Below are positions 23,101-35,459 of a stretch of DNA of 64,000 nucleotides, piece after piece. The DNA is from Impatiens glandulifera (Eukaryota; Streptophyta; Magnoliopsida; Ericales; Balsaminaceae), in contig NC_061864.1 of the NCBI RefSeq assembly GCF_907164915.1, forward strand, positions 12,407,889-12,471,888. The letters are read 5' to 3'. The first letter of the stretch is position 1; every line of letters begins with the position of its first letter. The translations under genes were made by a program, and so were the position numbers. The notes beneath the pieces were generated by a model. That model was not told the origin of the DNA, did not search any database, and worked only from the letters and a program-made list of their open reading frames with translations.

Positions 23101-23980
23101 ACCCTATACCAACGAGAGCAGAGGTTGCCGATGTTTCTGAAGCAGTAAAGCAGCAGACAGATGCTTTAATGCTTTCTGGTGAATCAGCCATGGGACAATA
23201 CCCTCAAAAGGCATTATCTGTGCTGAGAAGTGTCAGTTTAAGGATGGAGAAATGGTTTAGGGAAGAGAAGCCCCTCAAGGACCCAAAACTACCAAATATT
23301 AAGCCATCATCAACAAATACAATCTCAAAGGAGTTATGCTTAGCTGCTGCCAAAATGGGTAAGCTTTCTTTTCTTACATAGAAGCTTTTCTAACAAATTG
23401 TGAAATTTTGTTTATTAGAAAAAGTCATACATGTTTCACAAACATTTGATGCAAATTCATTTTATGACCATTAATTAATAGTCCCATTTATGTGGATTCT
23501 CATGTTTTGAAGATTTTCTTATAAAGGTGTAAGTTATGGCAAAAATGTGGAATTGTGGATATTGGGTTTAAGCAGAGTCCTATGATACTCATTCCTTAAC
23601 CATACCATTTCATCCCGTTTAAACATATGTGTTTATGAAAAGCTCATTAATGAGTATAGCCGTTTGTGTTTACAGCCAACAAGCTGGGAGTTGATGCCAT
23701 CTTTGTTTTCACTAAAACCGGTCATCTGGCATCACTCTTGTCATGCTGTCGGCCAGACTGTCCAATCTTTGCATTTACACCTTCATTGTCAGTTCGGAGA
23801 CGCCTGAACCTGCAATGGGGTCTGATGCCATTCCGGCTTGACTTCTCCGAACATGATACCGAAACCAACCTAAAGAAGACTTTCACACTTCTTAAAGCAA
23901 GAGGGATGATCGACTCTGACAATGTCATTATCTCTGTCTCTGACGAGCTCCAGTCTATTCAGGTGATTTCCGTTCCTTGA
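20158..23980 (+). CDS. PKP1: Plastidial pyruvate kinase 1, alpha subunit (six exons)
   Basis: Catalyses phosphoenolpyruvate + ADP to pyruvate + ATP in plastids, feeding acetyl-CoA for fatty-acid synthesis. Exons: 20158-20712, 21343-21433, 21529-21722, 22049-22170, 22880-23358, 23676-23980; phases agree throughout, giving 581 residues (Arabidopsis PKP1 is about 596). Residues 1-75 are Ser/Thr-rich, as in a transit peptide. The catalytic barrel starts at [12 protein letters not shown] (about 99-110). The mobile B domain is in exons 2-3. The active-site signature IIAKIES is at 325-331 (Lys328), and [13 protein letters not shown] follows from 348. I chose the Met at 20158 because MAQSLQFS matches the family's start; an in-frame ATG at 20116 adds 14 leader-like codons. 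Intron 3 begins with GC (AAG|GCAAGT). Confidence 0.95.
22488..22712. mobile_element. MITE-like insertion in PKP1 intron 4
   Basis: The left end (ACCTTGTTTGATTTAGGGAT, then TATTTGAATACCC) is imperfectly complementary to the right end (GGGTTATTTGAAAATAATCT, then CAAATAAACCAAA). The same 'CTTGTTTGAT...TTATTT' end type recurs at 31791, 32421, 33832 and 62637, suggesting one MITE family spread through the window. Confidence 0.5.
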
Positions 23981-25827
23981 AGAATATTAAATTCTCAATT
24001 GATTTGCAATCCATCTTGTTACATGCCTTATAAATTATATTAGATTGTTTGTAACAATTTTAGTTAATATTATTGTGGTGTGGTAGTGAATCCATAAATA
24101 GAGTGATGTTATATAGATCTCAAATGGTCAATTTTATTATTATTTGAAAATTTGAACTGCTTGTTTTTGTATTAGTAAAAGGAGACATCACACTGGACAT
24201 CATATAATATTATACATGTTTGATGTTATCTACTTATTATGACAATTATATTAACTTGTTAAATATAGTTTTATCAATTGTTAATTCATCATGAAATATT
24301 GCTGTACCTAGCCTATTTGAGATGAATTATTATGGAGTCTTGTATAAGAGTCTAAAAATCTCGGGTTTAATTCTAACTAAAACTATCTTAAATTGAAGCG
24401 AAGAAATGATTGATTATACTAATAAGTTTTAAAACTTTCTTCTGGAGTATGTATCATTACATTTTGTAATCATGTTATATATATATATATATTTGTGAAG
24501 ATCAATAAATTTGATGAATATGAACGGTTAAATTTGTGAGACTTAAAACATAGATGGATGTTTGTCTTTATAATTATTTTTAGTCGACTATCTAATTGAA
24601 GAACTAAGAATTCCTTAAGTCTAAGATTAGATTCGAAAAATTTATAAATTTGTGTAGAGATTTTATTGTTCTTCACTTGGAATCTTAACTGTATTTAAGT
24701 TTTTTAATTTTTTTTTTGCTTTTTTAACTCTCTTTTCTTGTTATGTTTTATTTTTATTTTTTTACTTGTTATTTTAAATATATATATTTATTTGTTTATT
24801 TATTGATGTATATACAATCATACTAAAAAGATTAGAACAATTATCATATGCTATTAATACTTAGCTTGATGCTTCGTACAATAAAAAATATTATTGCATT
24901 ATTATATTTATTAATGTACTGTATATTTCCTTAATAAGTATTAATCTAATTCTGAAAAATTCCTTCTTTAAAATTAAGAAATAATAAAGATAATTGGGGA
25001 GGCATGCCACGTTTAATGTGTGATGAAAATGAAATATAAAAATATATAACTTCGGCTCTTTTAATAATGAATTAAAATTTATCGACTATTATATGATTAT
25101 TCTGTACAAACATGCCCAGCTTTATCATCATTTAATATAAATTATGGACAGATAAATCACACTCTTTCATAATAATAAAATAAAATATACTACAAATTGT
25201 AATACTTTTATTCACTTTTTCGAATTTCATATAGAGATATAAAGCTGACAAAGAGTACAAGGAAAGAATAAAGTAGAATAGTAGTTGTTGCTATATTTTA
25301 TTTTAAATACCAAATTCTTTTTTATAATACTTTGATTAAAGTTAATTCTCTTAAAATTTATAATACTGTTATTTGGGAAAGATACAAATTTAACCTCTAA
25401 TCACTTTTGGATTATTTGTTTAGGTTTACTTATAATTCCAAGTACCTTTATCTTTGGAAATACTAATTAAATAACAAAAGTAAAAATTATACACTTTAAA
25501 ACAAGAAATATTTAAAATATAGTTAATTATCCTCCCTATCTTCATTATGATGTTGATTATTTAGGGGTGTTTATTGATTTTTTTTATAAACAAAAAAAAG
25601 TTTTTTAAGTTTTAATTTGTTGAATTACTATAAAAAAAATTATATTTAAATTTTATAAAATTAAAGTAAAAGTATTTTAATTAAAAAATTGGATGATATA
25701 ATAATTTAAAAAAAAATATGATGCAATATATAAGTTTTATGTAAAATAAAAAAAAAAACATCTTGAAGGTCAATTTGTTTTAATTTATTTTAATAACATG
25801 ATATAAAATTCTATAATTATTATAAAA
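23981..25827. other. PKP1 3' region and AT-rich spacer
   Basis: The first 150 bp or so is probably 3' UTR. The rest is AT-rich, with a short (AT)n at about 24476-24491 and no supported gene. Confidence 0.4.
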
Positions 25828-28800
25828 CTAGCATTTAGCCCGTGCATTTGCACGAATAATAATATAAAAACAGTGAAAAAAAATTACGGATAACATTTTT
25901 TATTTTATTTTTAACCGTTTTAAGTTTATGGGTGAGTAAACCCACAATCCGACTCAATTATCCATTTACTCAACATCATTATATATTAGTTAGTTAAAAA
26001 GTTGAACTTATATTAATATTAAAACGTCCCGCGTTTATCAAATTTGGTGTTGAATTTAAAATATAAAGTCTTTGTAGCCTAGTTGGTTAAAGAGTTGTAC
26101 TTGTTTTGTTAGGTTGCAAGTTCGAAACATACCTCTAGCATTTTTAATTTTATTTTTAACCGTTTTAAATTTAAAAACGGGTCAACCCACAATCCGACCC
26201 AAGTATCCAAATTAACCACAACTCTCGACCCGGCAATCCGGACACTTTAAAAATTAAGCATCATTATATATATATATATAGATTAGTTAGTTAAAAAGTT
26301 GAACTTATATTAATATTAAAACGTCCCGCGTTTATCAAATTTGGTGTTGAATTTAAAATATAAAGTCTTTGTAGCTTAGTTGGTTAAAGAGTTGTACTTG
26401 TTTTGTTAGGTTGCAAATTCGAAACATACCTCTAGCATTTTTAATTTTATTTTTAACCGTTTTAAATTTAAAAACGGGTCAACCCACAATCCGACCCAAG
26501 TATCCAAATTAACCACAGCTCTCGACCCGGCAATCCGGACACTTTAAAAATTAAGCATCATTATATATATATAGATTAGTTAGTTAAAAAGTTGAACTTA
26601 TATTAATATTAAAACGTCCCGCGTTTATCAAATTTGGTGTTGAATTTAAAATATAAAGTCTTTGTAGCCTAGTTGGTTAAAGAGTTGTACTTGTTTTGTT
26701 AGGTTGCAAGTTCGAAACATACCTCTAGCATTTTTAATTTTATTTTTAACCGTTTTAAATTTAAAAACGGGTCAACCCACAATCCGACCCAAGTATCCAA
26801 ATTAACCACAGCTCTCGACCCGGCAATTCGGACACTTTAAAAATTAAGCATCATTATATATATATAGATTAGTTAGTTAAAAAGTTGAACTTATATTAAT
26901 ATTAAAACGTCCCGCGTTTATCAAATTTGGTGTTGAATTTAAAATATAAAGTCTTTGTAGCCTAGTTGGTTAAAGAGTTGTACTTGTTTTGTTAGGTTGC
27001 AAGTTCGAAACATACCTCTAGCATTTTTAATTTTATTTTTAACCGTTTTAAATTTAAAAACGGGTCAACCCACAATCCGACCCAAGTATCCAAATTAACC
27101 ACAGCTCTCGACCTGGCAATCCGGACACTTTAAAAATTAAGCATCATTATATATATAGATTAGTTAGTTAAAAAGTTGAACTTATATTAATATTAAAACG
27201 TCCCGCGTTTATCAAATTTGGTGTTGAATTTAAAATATAAAGTCTTTGTAGCCTAGTTGGTTAAAGAGTTGTACTTGTTTTGTTAGGTTGCAAGTTCGAA
27301 ACATACCTCTAGCATTTTTAATTTTATTTTTAACCGTTTTAAATTTAAAAACGGGTCAACCCACAATCCGACCCAATATATATAGATTAGTTAGTTAAAA
27401 AGTTGAACTTATATTAATATTAAAACGTCCCGCGTTTATCAAATTTGGTGTTGAATTTAAAATATAAAGTCTTTGTAGCTTAGTTGGTTAAAGAGTTGTA
27501 CTTGTTTTGTTAGGTTGCAAGTTCGAAACATACCTCTAGCATTTTTAATTTTATTTTTAACCGTTTTAAATTTAAAAACGGGTCAACCCACAATCCGACC
27601 CAAGTATCCAAATTAACCACAGCTCTCGACCCGGCAATCCGGACACTTTAAAAATTAAGCATCATTATATATATATAGATTAGTTAGTTAAAAAGTTGAA
27701 CTTATATTAATATTAAAACGTCCCGCGTTTATCAAATTTGGTGTTGAATTTAAAATATAAAGTCTTTGTAGCCTAGTTGGTTAAAGAGTTGTACTTGTTT
27801 TGTTAGGTTGCAAGTTCGAAACATACCTCTAGCATTTTTAATTTTATTTTTAACCGTTTTAAATTTAAAAACGGGTCAACCCACAATCCGACCCAATATA
27901 TATAGATTAGTTAGTTAAAAAGTTGAACTTATATTAATATTAAAACGTCCCGCGTTTATCAAATTTGGTGTTGAATTTAAAATATAAAGTCTTTGTAGCC
28001 TAGTTGGTTAAAGAGTTGTACTTGTTTTGTTAGGTTGCAAGTTCGAAACATACCTCTAGCATTTTTAATTTTATTTTTAACCGTTTTAAATTTAAAAACG
28101 GGTCAACCCACAATCCGACCCAAGTATCCAAATTAACCACAGCTCTCGACCCGGCAATCCGGACACTTTAAAAATTAAGCATCATTATATATATATAGAT
28201 TAGTTAGTTAAAAAGTTGAACTTATATTAATATTAAAACGTCCCGCGTTTATCAAATTTGGTGTTGAATTTAAAATATAAAGTCTTTGTAGCCTAGTTGG
28301 TTAAAGAGTTGTACTTGTTTTGTTAGGTTGCAAGTTCGAAACATACCTCTAGCATTTTTAATTTTATTTTTAACCGTTTTAAATTTAAAAACGGGTCAAC
28401 CCACAATCCGACCCAAGTATCCAAATTAACCACAGCTCTCGACCCGGCAATCCGGACACTTTAAAAATTAAGCATCATTATATATATATAGATAAGTTAG
28501 TTAAAAAGTTGAACTTATATTAATATTAAAACGTCCCGCGTTTATCAAATTTGGTGTTGAATTTAAAATATAAAGTCTTTGTAGCCTAGTTGGTTAAAGA
28601 GTTGTACTTGTTTTGTTAGGTTGCAAGTTCGAAACATACCTCTAGCATTTTTAATTTTATTTTTAACCGTTTTAAATTTAAAAACGGGGGATATAGATTA
28701 GTTAGTTAAAAAGTTGAACTTATATTAATATTAAAACGTCCCGCGTTTATCAAATTTGGTGTTGAATTTAAAATATAAAGTCTTTGTAGCCTAGTTGGTT

Positions 28801-31370
28801 AAAGAGTTGTACTTGTTTTGTTAGGTTGCAAGTTCGAAACATACCTCTAGCATTTTTAATTTTATTTTTAACCGTTTTAAATTTAAAAACGGGTCAACCC
28901 ACAATCCGACCCAAGTATCCAAATTAACCACAGCTCTCGACCCGGCAATCCGGACACTTTAAAAATTAAGCATCATTATATATATATATAGATTAGTTAG
29001 TTAAAAAGTTGAACTTATATTAATATTAAAACGTCCCGCGTTTATCAAATTTGGTGTTGAATTTAAAATATAAAGTCTTTGTAGCCTAGTTGGTTAAAGA
29101 GTTGTACTTGTTTTGTTAGGTTGCAAGTTCGAAACATACCTCTAGCATTTTTAATTTTATTTTTAACCGTTTTAAATTTAAAAACGGGTCAACCCACAAT
29201 CCGACCCAATATATATAGATTAGTTAGTTAAAAAGTTGAACTTATATTAATATTAAAACGTCCCGCGTTTATCAAATTTGGTGTTGAATTTAAAATATAA
29301 AGTCTTTGTAGCCTAGTTGGTTAAAGAGTTGTACTTGTTTTGTTAGGTTGCAAGTTCGAAACATACCTCTAGCATTTTTAATTTTATTTTTAACCGTTTT
29401 AAATTTAAAAACGGGTCAACCCACAATCCGACCCAAGTATCCAAATTAACCACAGCTCTCGACCCGGCAATCCGGACACTTTAAAAATTAAGCATCATTA
29501 TATATATATAGATTAGTTAGTTAAAAAGTTGAACTTATATTAATATTAAAACGTCCCGCGTTTATCAAATTTGGTGTTGAATTTAAAATATAAAGTCTTT
29601 GTAGCCTAGTTGGTTAAAGAGTTGTACTTGTTTTGTTAGGTTGCAAGTTCGAAACATACCTCTAGCATTTTTAATTTTATTTTTAACCGTTTTAAATTTA
29701 AAAACGGGTCAACCCACAATCCGACCCAATATATATAGATTAGTTAGTTAAAAAGTTGAACTTATATTAATATTAAAACGTCCCGCGTTTATCAAATTTG
29801 GTGTTGAATTTAAAATATAAAGTCTTTGTAGCCTAGTTGGTTAAAGAGTTGTACTTGTTTTGTTAGGTTGCAAGTTCGAAACATACCTCTAGCATTTTTA
29901 ATTTTATTTTTAACCGTTTTAAATTTAAAAACGGGTCAACCCACAATCCGACCCAATATATATAGATTAGTTAGTTAAAAAGTTGAACTTATATTAATAT
30001 TAAAACGTCCCGCGTTTATCAAATTTGGTGTTGAATTTAAAATATAAAGTCTTTGTAGCCTAGTTGGTTAAAGAGTTGTACTTGTTTTGTTAGGTTGCAA
30101 GTTCGAAACATACCTCTAGCATTTTTAATTTTATTTTTAACCGTTTTAAATTTAAAAACGGGTCAACCCACAATCCGACCCAAGTATCCAAATTAACCAC
30201 AGCTCTCGACCCGGCAATCCGGACACTTTAAAAATTAAGCATCATTATATATATATATAGATTAGTTAGTTAAAAAGTTGAACTTATATTAATATTAAAA
30301 CGTCCCGCGTTATCAAATTTGGTGTTGAATTTAAAATATAAAGTCTTTGTAGCCTAGTTGGTTAAAGAGTTGTACTTGTTTTGTTAGGTTGCAAGTTCGA
30401 AACATACCTCTAGCATTTTTAATTTTATTTTTAACCGTTTTAAATTTAAAAACGGGTCAACCCACAATCCGACCCAATATATATAGATTAGTTAGTTAAA
30501 AAGTTGAACTTATATTAATATTAAAACGTCCCGCGTTTATCAAATTTGGTGTTGAATTTAAAATATAAAGTCTTTGTAGCCTAGTTGGTTAAAGAGTTGT
30601 ACTTGTTTTGTTAGGTTGCAAGTTCGAAACATACCTCTAGCATTTTTAATTTTATTTTTAACCGTTTTAAATTTAAAAACGGGTCAACCCACAATCCGAC
30701 CCAAGTATCCAAATTAACCACAGCTCTCGACCCGGCAATCCGGACACTTTAAAAATTAAGCATCATTATATATATAGATTAGTTAGTTAAAAAGTTGAAC
30801 TTATATTAATATTAAAACGTCCCGCGTTTATCAAATTTGGTGTTGAATTTAAAATATAAAGTCTTTGTAGCCTAGTTGGTTAAAGAGTTGTACTTGTTTT
30901 GTTAGGTTGCAAGTTCGAAACATACCTCTAGCATTTTTAATTTTATTTTTAACCGTTTTAAATTTAAAAACGGGTCAACCCACAATCCGACCCAAGTATC
31001 CAAATTAACCACAGCTCTCGACCCGGCAATCCGGACACTTTAAAAATTAAGCATCATTATATATATATATAGATTAGTTAGTTAAAAAGTTGAACTTATA
31101 TTAATATTAAAACGTCCCGCGTTTATCAAATTTGGTGTTGAATTTAAAATATAAAGTCTTTGTAGCCTAGTTGGTTAAAGAGTTGTACTTGTTTTGTTAG
31201 GTTGCAAGTTCGAAACATACCTCTAGCATTTTTAATTTTATTTTTAACCGTTTTAAATTTAAAAACGGGTCAACCCACAATCCGACCCAAGTATCCAAAT
31301 TAACCACAACTCTCGACCCGGCAATCCGGACACTTTAAAAATTAAGCATCATTATATATATATATATAGA
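25828..31370 (-). mobile_element. Helitron-bounded tandem array, about 20 units of 293/227 bp
   Basis: The left edge reads A|CTAG; on the minus strand this is a Helitron 3' end, hairpin CGTGCAAATGCACG about 12 nt before CTAG, then T. The right edge reads GA|T, so the minus-strand 5' end is TCTATATATATA. Insertion between A and T fits Helitrons. Inside I counted 20 occurrences of CGTCCCGCG, from 26025 to 31113. Intervals are mostly 290-297 bp, six are 226-227 bp (lacking a 66-bp block after ATCCGACCCAA), and one is 205 bp. Units are nearly identical, so amplification is recent. Each unit has a Pol III box A, box B and T5 run, and a CCGTTTT...AAAACGG hairpin. No Rep/helicase gene is present. 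Confidence 0.8.
26075..26145 (+). promoter_or_regulatory. Representative Pol III cassette repeated in each array unit
   Basis: Box A TAGCCTAGTTGG (26075-26086) matches TRGCNNAGTNGG at every position. Box B GTTCGAAAC (26120-26128) matches the relaxed consensus GWTCRANNC. A T5 run at 26141-26145 could terminate transcription, predicting a short RNA of about 80-90 nt. The same three elements recur in all the units, with TAGCTTAGTTGG as a variant in two of them. There is no complementary acceptor or T stem, so it is tRNA-derived (SINE-like) rather than a tRNA. Confidence 0.6.
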
Positions 31371-34300
31371 TATGTCACAATTTAAATAAATTTTTTTTTA
31401 TATTCAGTTTTGTTTTTCTTTTAATAACATAACAAAAGGAGTTAATAAAATTGGTTTCACCTTCTCAAAAAGATAAAAATAAATAAATATTTATTATGTT
31501 AACGAGACAAACTCTAATTGTTGGTCGGCCATCATCAGTTAAGTTCTACTTTCTCAAACTTCTAGAAAAGAGATAAAAGTCCACAAAGATAAAAATAAAA
31601 GTAAAAAAAATTAGTAAAACTTGAACCTTTAATTACTCTCTTTCAAACGTTATTGTTTTCATATTTATTATTTACAGTTGTGGATATTTAATGCATTGCA
31701 TCTACCTACCCACCCACTTACTTTTACCACTTTTATTTTCTCTATACAAGTACAAAATACCTTCCTTATAATACACTTCTCTCCAGACTAAGGCCTTGTT
31801 TGATTTGGGGTTTATCTCAATTCATTATGGGGAACTTAGAAATATTTAAAACATTTATGTTAGAAAAAAAACTAATAAATTTTATAAATTTTGAAGTGGT
31901 ACAAATTAATAAACCTAAAAGTTATTAAAAATTGTAAGTTTTAAAGCTAAAGTGCATTAGTACTCTTAAAAGTGAACATTATCTCTTTCACAAGCAATCA
32001 CATTATATTTGGAGCGAACATACTTTTCAATTTTGTTGTTGGCATGTTTCTTTATCTAGTGGGATTAAATTGTTTGTTTTGATATATAGCTAGAATTAAT
32101 TAGACCCTTGTTTATGTTTAATAAATATATATTAATCATCTTATATGACTTTGGAATTGTGTTAACTTGATAAGAAAATATGTAATTAAGAAAATGTCTC
32201 CCTAAAACTTTAACTTAAATTTGTTCAATGTTCTCAAATAATCCACTCCAAGTTTTAAAATCATCTACTTTTCTACTCAAATTGACTAAAAGTTACATAA
32301 AAAAAATACAAATGCTAACACAAGAAAATAATTTAAATGGGCGAATGAAATTGAAAGCATGTGTTACAAAAAAAAAGTGATAATTAAGGCAGATCAAAAG
32401 CATTTTAAGTTTCATTAAAGCTTAGAGCTTGATTGATGTAGAGTTATTTAGGATTATTATTATTATTTTTAATATATTATTTGATTAAAATATAGATTAT
32501 TTAAGTTTTTAAAGGGTTAAATTATTTTATTTAAATTTAATAAAAATAAAATAAAAATATTTTAATTGATAAATTTAATAATTGAATGGTTACAAATAAA
32601 TAAGATATAATATATAGACACATATTTATTGAAAACTAACTTACCACATTTTATTTATTTTTAACTATTCAATTATTTCATTCATAAATCAAAATATCAA
32701 AATAATTTTATTTATTTATTTTTATACAAATTTTAAATAAAGAAGAACATTATAATAATTTAATAAATTAAAAATAAATTATTTAAAAAATTCTAAATAA
32801 TCAAACATCAAATAAACTCTAAAGAAGAAACTCAATATTTCTAATAACTAAGTTGGATGTTGGGTTTTGAACTTTTACCAAAAACCGATATATCATATTT
32901 AACTTCTTTTTAATTATAAAATTATTCAATTTACCAGTTAAAATATTAAAATACACTATAATTTTTATAAAATTTAAAATAAAAATATATATAATAATTT
33001 AATCAATTGAAAACAAAATAAATTAAATTTTTATTAAACAATATTATTTAAAAAAAAAATTAAAATAACCAAACATCAAACAAGCTCTAAGGAGAAGAAC
33101 CCTAGTATCTCCAAAAGTTTCAATTAGGGAAAGAAAAAAAAAAGAGAGGAAGACTATTTTTTATTTTTTCCAAAAAGGAAAACCTGCTTATGAGGCAAGG
33201 AATAGTACTTATGAGAAAGTTTTAGGATTACATAAATGATAATATGTCATATTCGTTTAAGAAAGTAAGAAATTAAGGCAAAGAAAATGCGAAATTAAAG
33301 AAAGAAATTAACCAAAGTTCATGAAAATAGTTCCCACTTACATACTTTATGATGTACATATACACCAAACTAAACACATCCACTCATTTTCAATTCTCTA
33401 TATTTGGTATTATACTATTTTAATGCTAAACTTATTTAAATTATTGACTACTCAATTTTTTTTCTAGTTGTTATGGATAATTGAGAATCAAACTATGCTT
33501 CTACTCCATTTATTGCATTTTAAAAAAAATTATAGTAATTCCTTCTTTGGTAAATCACTACATCAAACAAGGTCGTGTTTGGTTGAGATTCTCTTCTCAA
33601 GATAATATAAAATGAATAACTTCATCCCCTCTTACATATTAGCGGAAACAATATGTGGAAATCTCTAGCTTCTCTGAGGTTCTGGGTTTGAACCCGTAAC
33701 TGTAAATTCAACGTCGAGTTACAATATTCCTACTTTATTAAATTTTAAATATTCAACTAATTAAAATCTTAAATCACCTAATTTTTTTTCAAATAATATT
33801 TTTCTAAAAAGTTTAAATAAAAATACCAAATAACCCAACACCAAACAAGCTCTAAGGTAGTCTTTTATTTAACGGAATGGTGTGGGCAATCAAGGGAATT
33901 CATATACCATCTATTAGCTAGACCGGCGGATTATGGAATGTAAGGTAGCTGAACCGGGTTTATTTCTTGACATGTGTCTCTTTAGATATCTTCAAATTTT
34001 ATTTTTGTCAATATTTCTCTTTGTTTTTTTTAAGATATTCTTAGTCAAATGTATTTTTGACTATTTTCACCGATTTATTGTTCAATTTATAAATAAAATA
34101 ATTAAAACGATTTAAATTTATAAGTCACAGCATTTGACATTTGTGTTGTCTATTGAATTTAATTCAAATAGCGCCCACTTAATATTATTTATCATTTATC
34201 CATTAAATTATTAAAATATTTTTTTTTTAACTTAAAGTAAAGATGTTTTAATTACTTTATATAAATAACCCAAATAACTTTAGCTTTATGTTTTCTTCAA

Positions 34301-35222
34301 TTTATTATATAACTAAATTATTTAAATACTATCTCTTTAACTTTTTATAATATTGAAAAAAAATGAATATTTTAGTTAGTTTATCTAAATAACCTTACAT
34401 AAAACAAGCTTGTTTATATTTATTTGACATAAAATTATTTGAAATCTTTTATTTAATAATCAATCCTACAATATCATCAATCACTTTATTAATTAAATTA
34501 TTCATATTTTCTACACAAACAAAAATTAAGCCATTTAATTTAAATAATTAACTCTACATCAAATAAAATTTAAATTTATAATCTCTCTTTTATAAACAAG
34601 TCAATATATATAAAAAACCTATTATTTGAAATTAAATAATTCAATGCCCCATAATTAAATATATACTTTATATTTAATAAAATAATTTACAATATCTCAA
34701 AAATCTAATTTTCAAAATAATTTAGGTCTTTTATCAATATTTCTTTCTTAAATATTTATATAATTATTATTTCATTCCTGACATCATTAATTGTTTTATT
34801 TAATTTATTAATTAAAATATTAATTTTTTAAAATTATATTATTATTTTATATTTTTTAAAATAATTTAAATCTATTCATGTAATCCCGCTTAATTAAAAA
34901 AAAACACCATCAAACATTCACTTTTGACTCTTTTTTTTTCTCTAATTTTTTCAAAATAATTTTGTTGCTAATTTTTCTTTTAAATATTTTTATTTTTTCA
35001 AATTAACTGATCAAACTAAATAATAATTAATTTGTCCAATCAAATAATAAAAATATTTTCTACAAGAACAAACCACATCCTAAACTTTTTTTAGTTTTAA
35101 AAAAAATAGTAAATTTAAATTTTGATTAATTAAGAAGTAAGTCATTATTATTTTTTGTTTGTAAAAAAAGGTATTAATTATTTTATAAACTAATTTAGAC
35201 ATATGATTAAATTAAGGCTTTA
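31371..35222. other. AT-rich intergenic region with MITE-like inserts
   Basis: No gene is supported in this 3.85-kb stretch. It contains a likely MITE at 32421-32823 (listed separately) and single MITE-like ends at about 31791 (CCTTGTTTGATTTGGGGTT), 33068-33090 and 33832-33855 (CCAACACCAAACAAGCTC). The open frame at 33933-34115 is hydrophobic low-complexity translation of T-rich DNA. Confidence 0.45.
32421..32823. mobile_element. MITE of about 400 bp
   Basis: The left end reads TAGAGCTTGATTGATGTAGA, then GTTATTTAGGATT. The right end, reverse-complemented, reads TTAGAGTTTATTTGATGTTT, then GATTATTTAGAATT, giving imperfect terminal inverted repeats of about 33 bp around an AT-only core. A short TAA/TTA target duplication is possible but not certain in this sequence context. 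Confidence 0.6.
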
Positions 35223-35459
35223 ATGGTTCAGTTCAGAACTTTTCACTCCCTCTTCGATTACTTTAAATTCGCCTTCTTCTTCATCATCATCATCATCTCC
35301 TCCATTGTACCTTACTCTGGTTTTCTCATAAGCAAACTCAATCCCCTTCTTCATACAACTGCACTTCTTCTAGATTCTTCCTCGCCGCCGCCGCCGGAGA
35401 TGACAACCGGAGACCGGTCGCTGTTCAGACCTTCATTTTCCAGGATGATGTCAGCCTGA
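35223..35459 (+). CDS. Upstream ORF in the DUF506 leader (78 codons, or 19 from an internal Met)
   Basis: Starts ATGGTTCAG, about 690 bp before the DUF506 start. The first 40 residues are strongly hydrophobic (FFIIIIISS core). An in-frame internal ATG at 35400 would give a 19-residue peptide ending PSFSRMMSA. From memory, the Arabidopsis DUF506 gene At3g22970 is annotated with a conserved-peptide upstream ORF, so this may be the counterpart; I cannot recall that peptide well enough to align it. Alternatively it is spurious. Two more upstream ORFs lie at 35640-35744 (34 codons) and 35818-35859 (13 codons). Confidence 0.35.
   Translation: MVQFRTFHSLFDYFKFAFFFIIIIISSIVPYSGFLISKLNPLLHTTALLLDSSSPPPPEMTTGDRSLFRPSFSRMMSA

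Noticed and set aside
26068..26140. Array module as a functional tRNA gene
   Set aside because: Box A and box B are present, but the flanking bases form neither a 7-bp acceptor stem nor a T stem.
28640..28860. Each array unit's CTCTAGCATTTTT taken as an internal Helitron 3' end
   Set aside because: The older copy has CTATAACATTTTT or CTGTAACATTTTT at the same place and no hairpin precedes it, so CTAG there is probably a chance substitution.
25828..31370. Regular array considered as a CRISPR array
   Set aside because: Units are about 293 bp and identical throughout with no unique spacers; the DNA is plant nuclear. It is a satellite-type tandem repeat.
33933..34115. Hydrophobic 60-codon ORF
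   Set aside because: Translation of T-rich spacer giving Phe/Leu/Ile runs; no supporting features.
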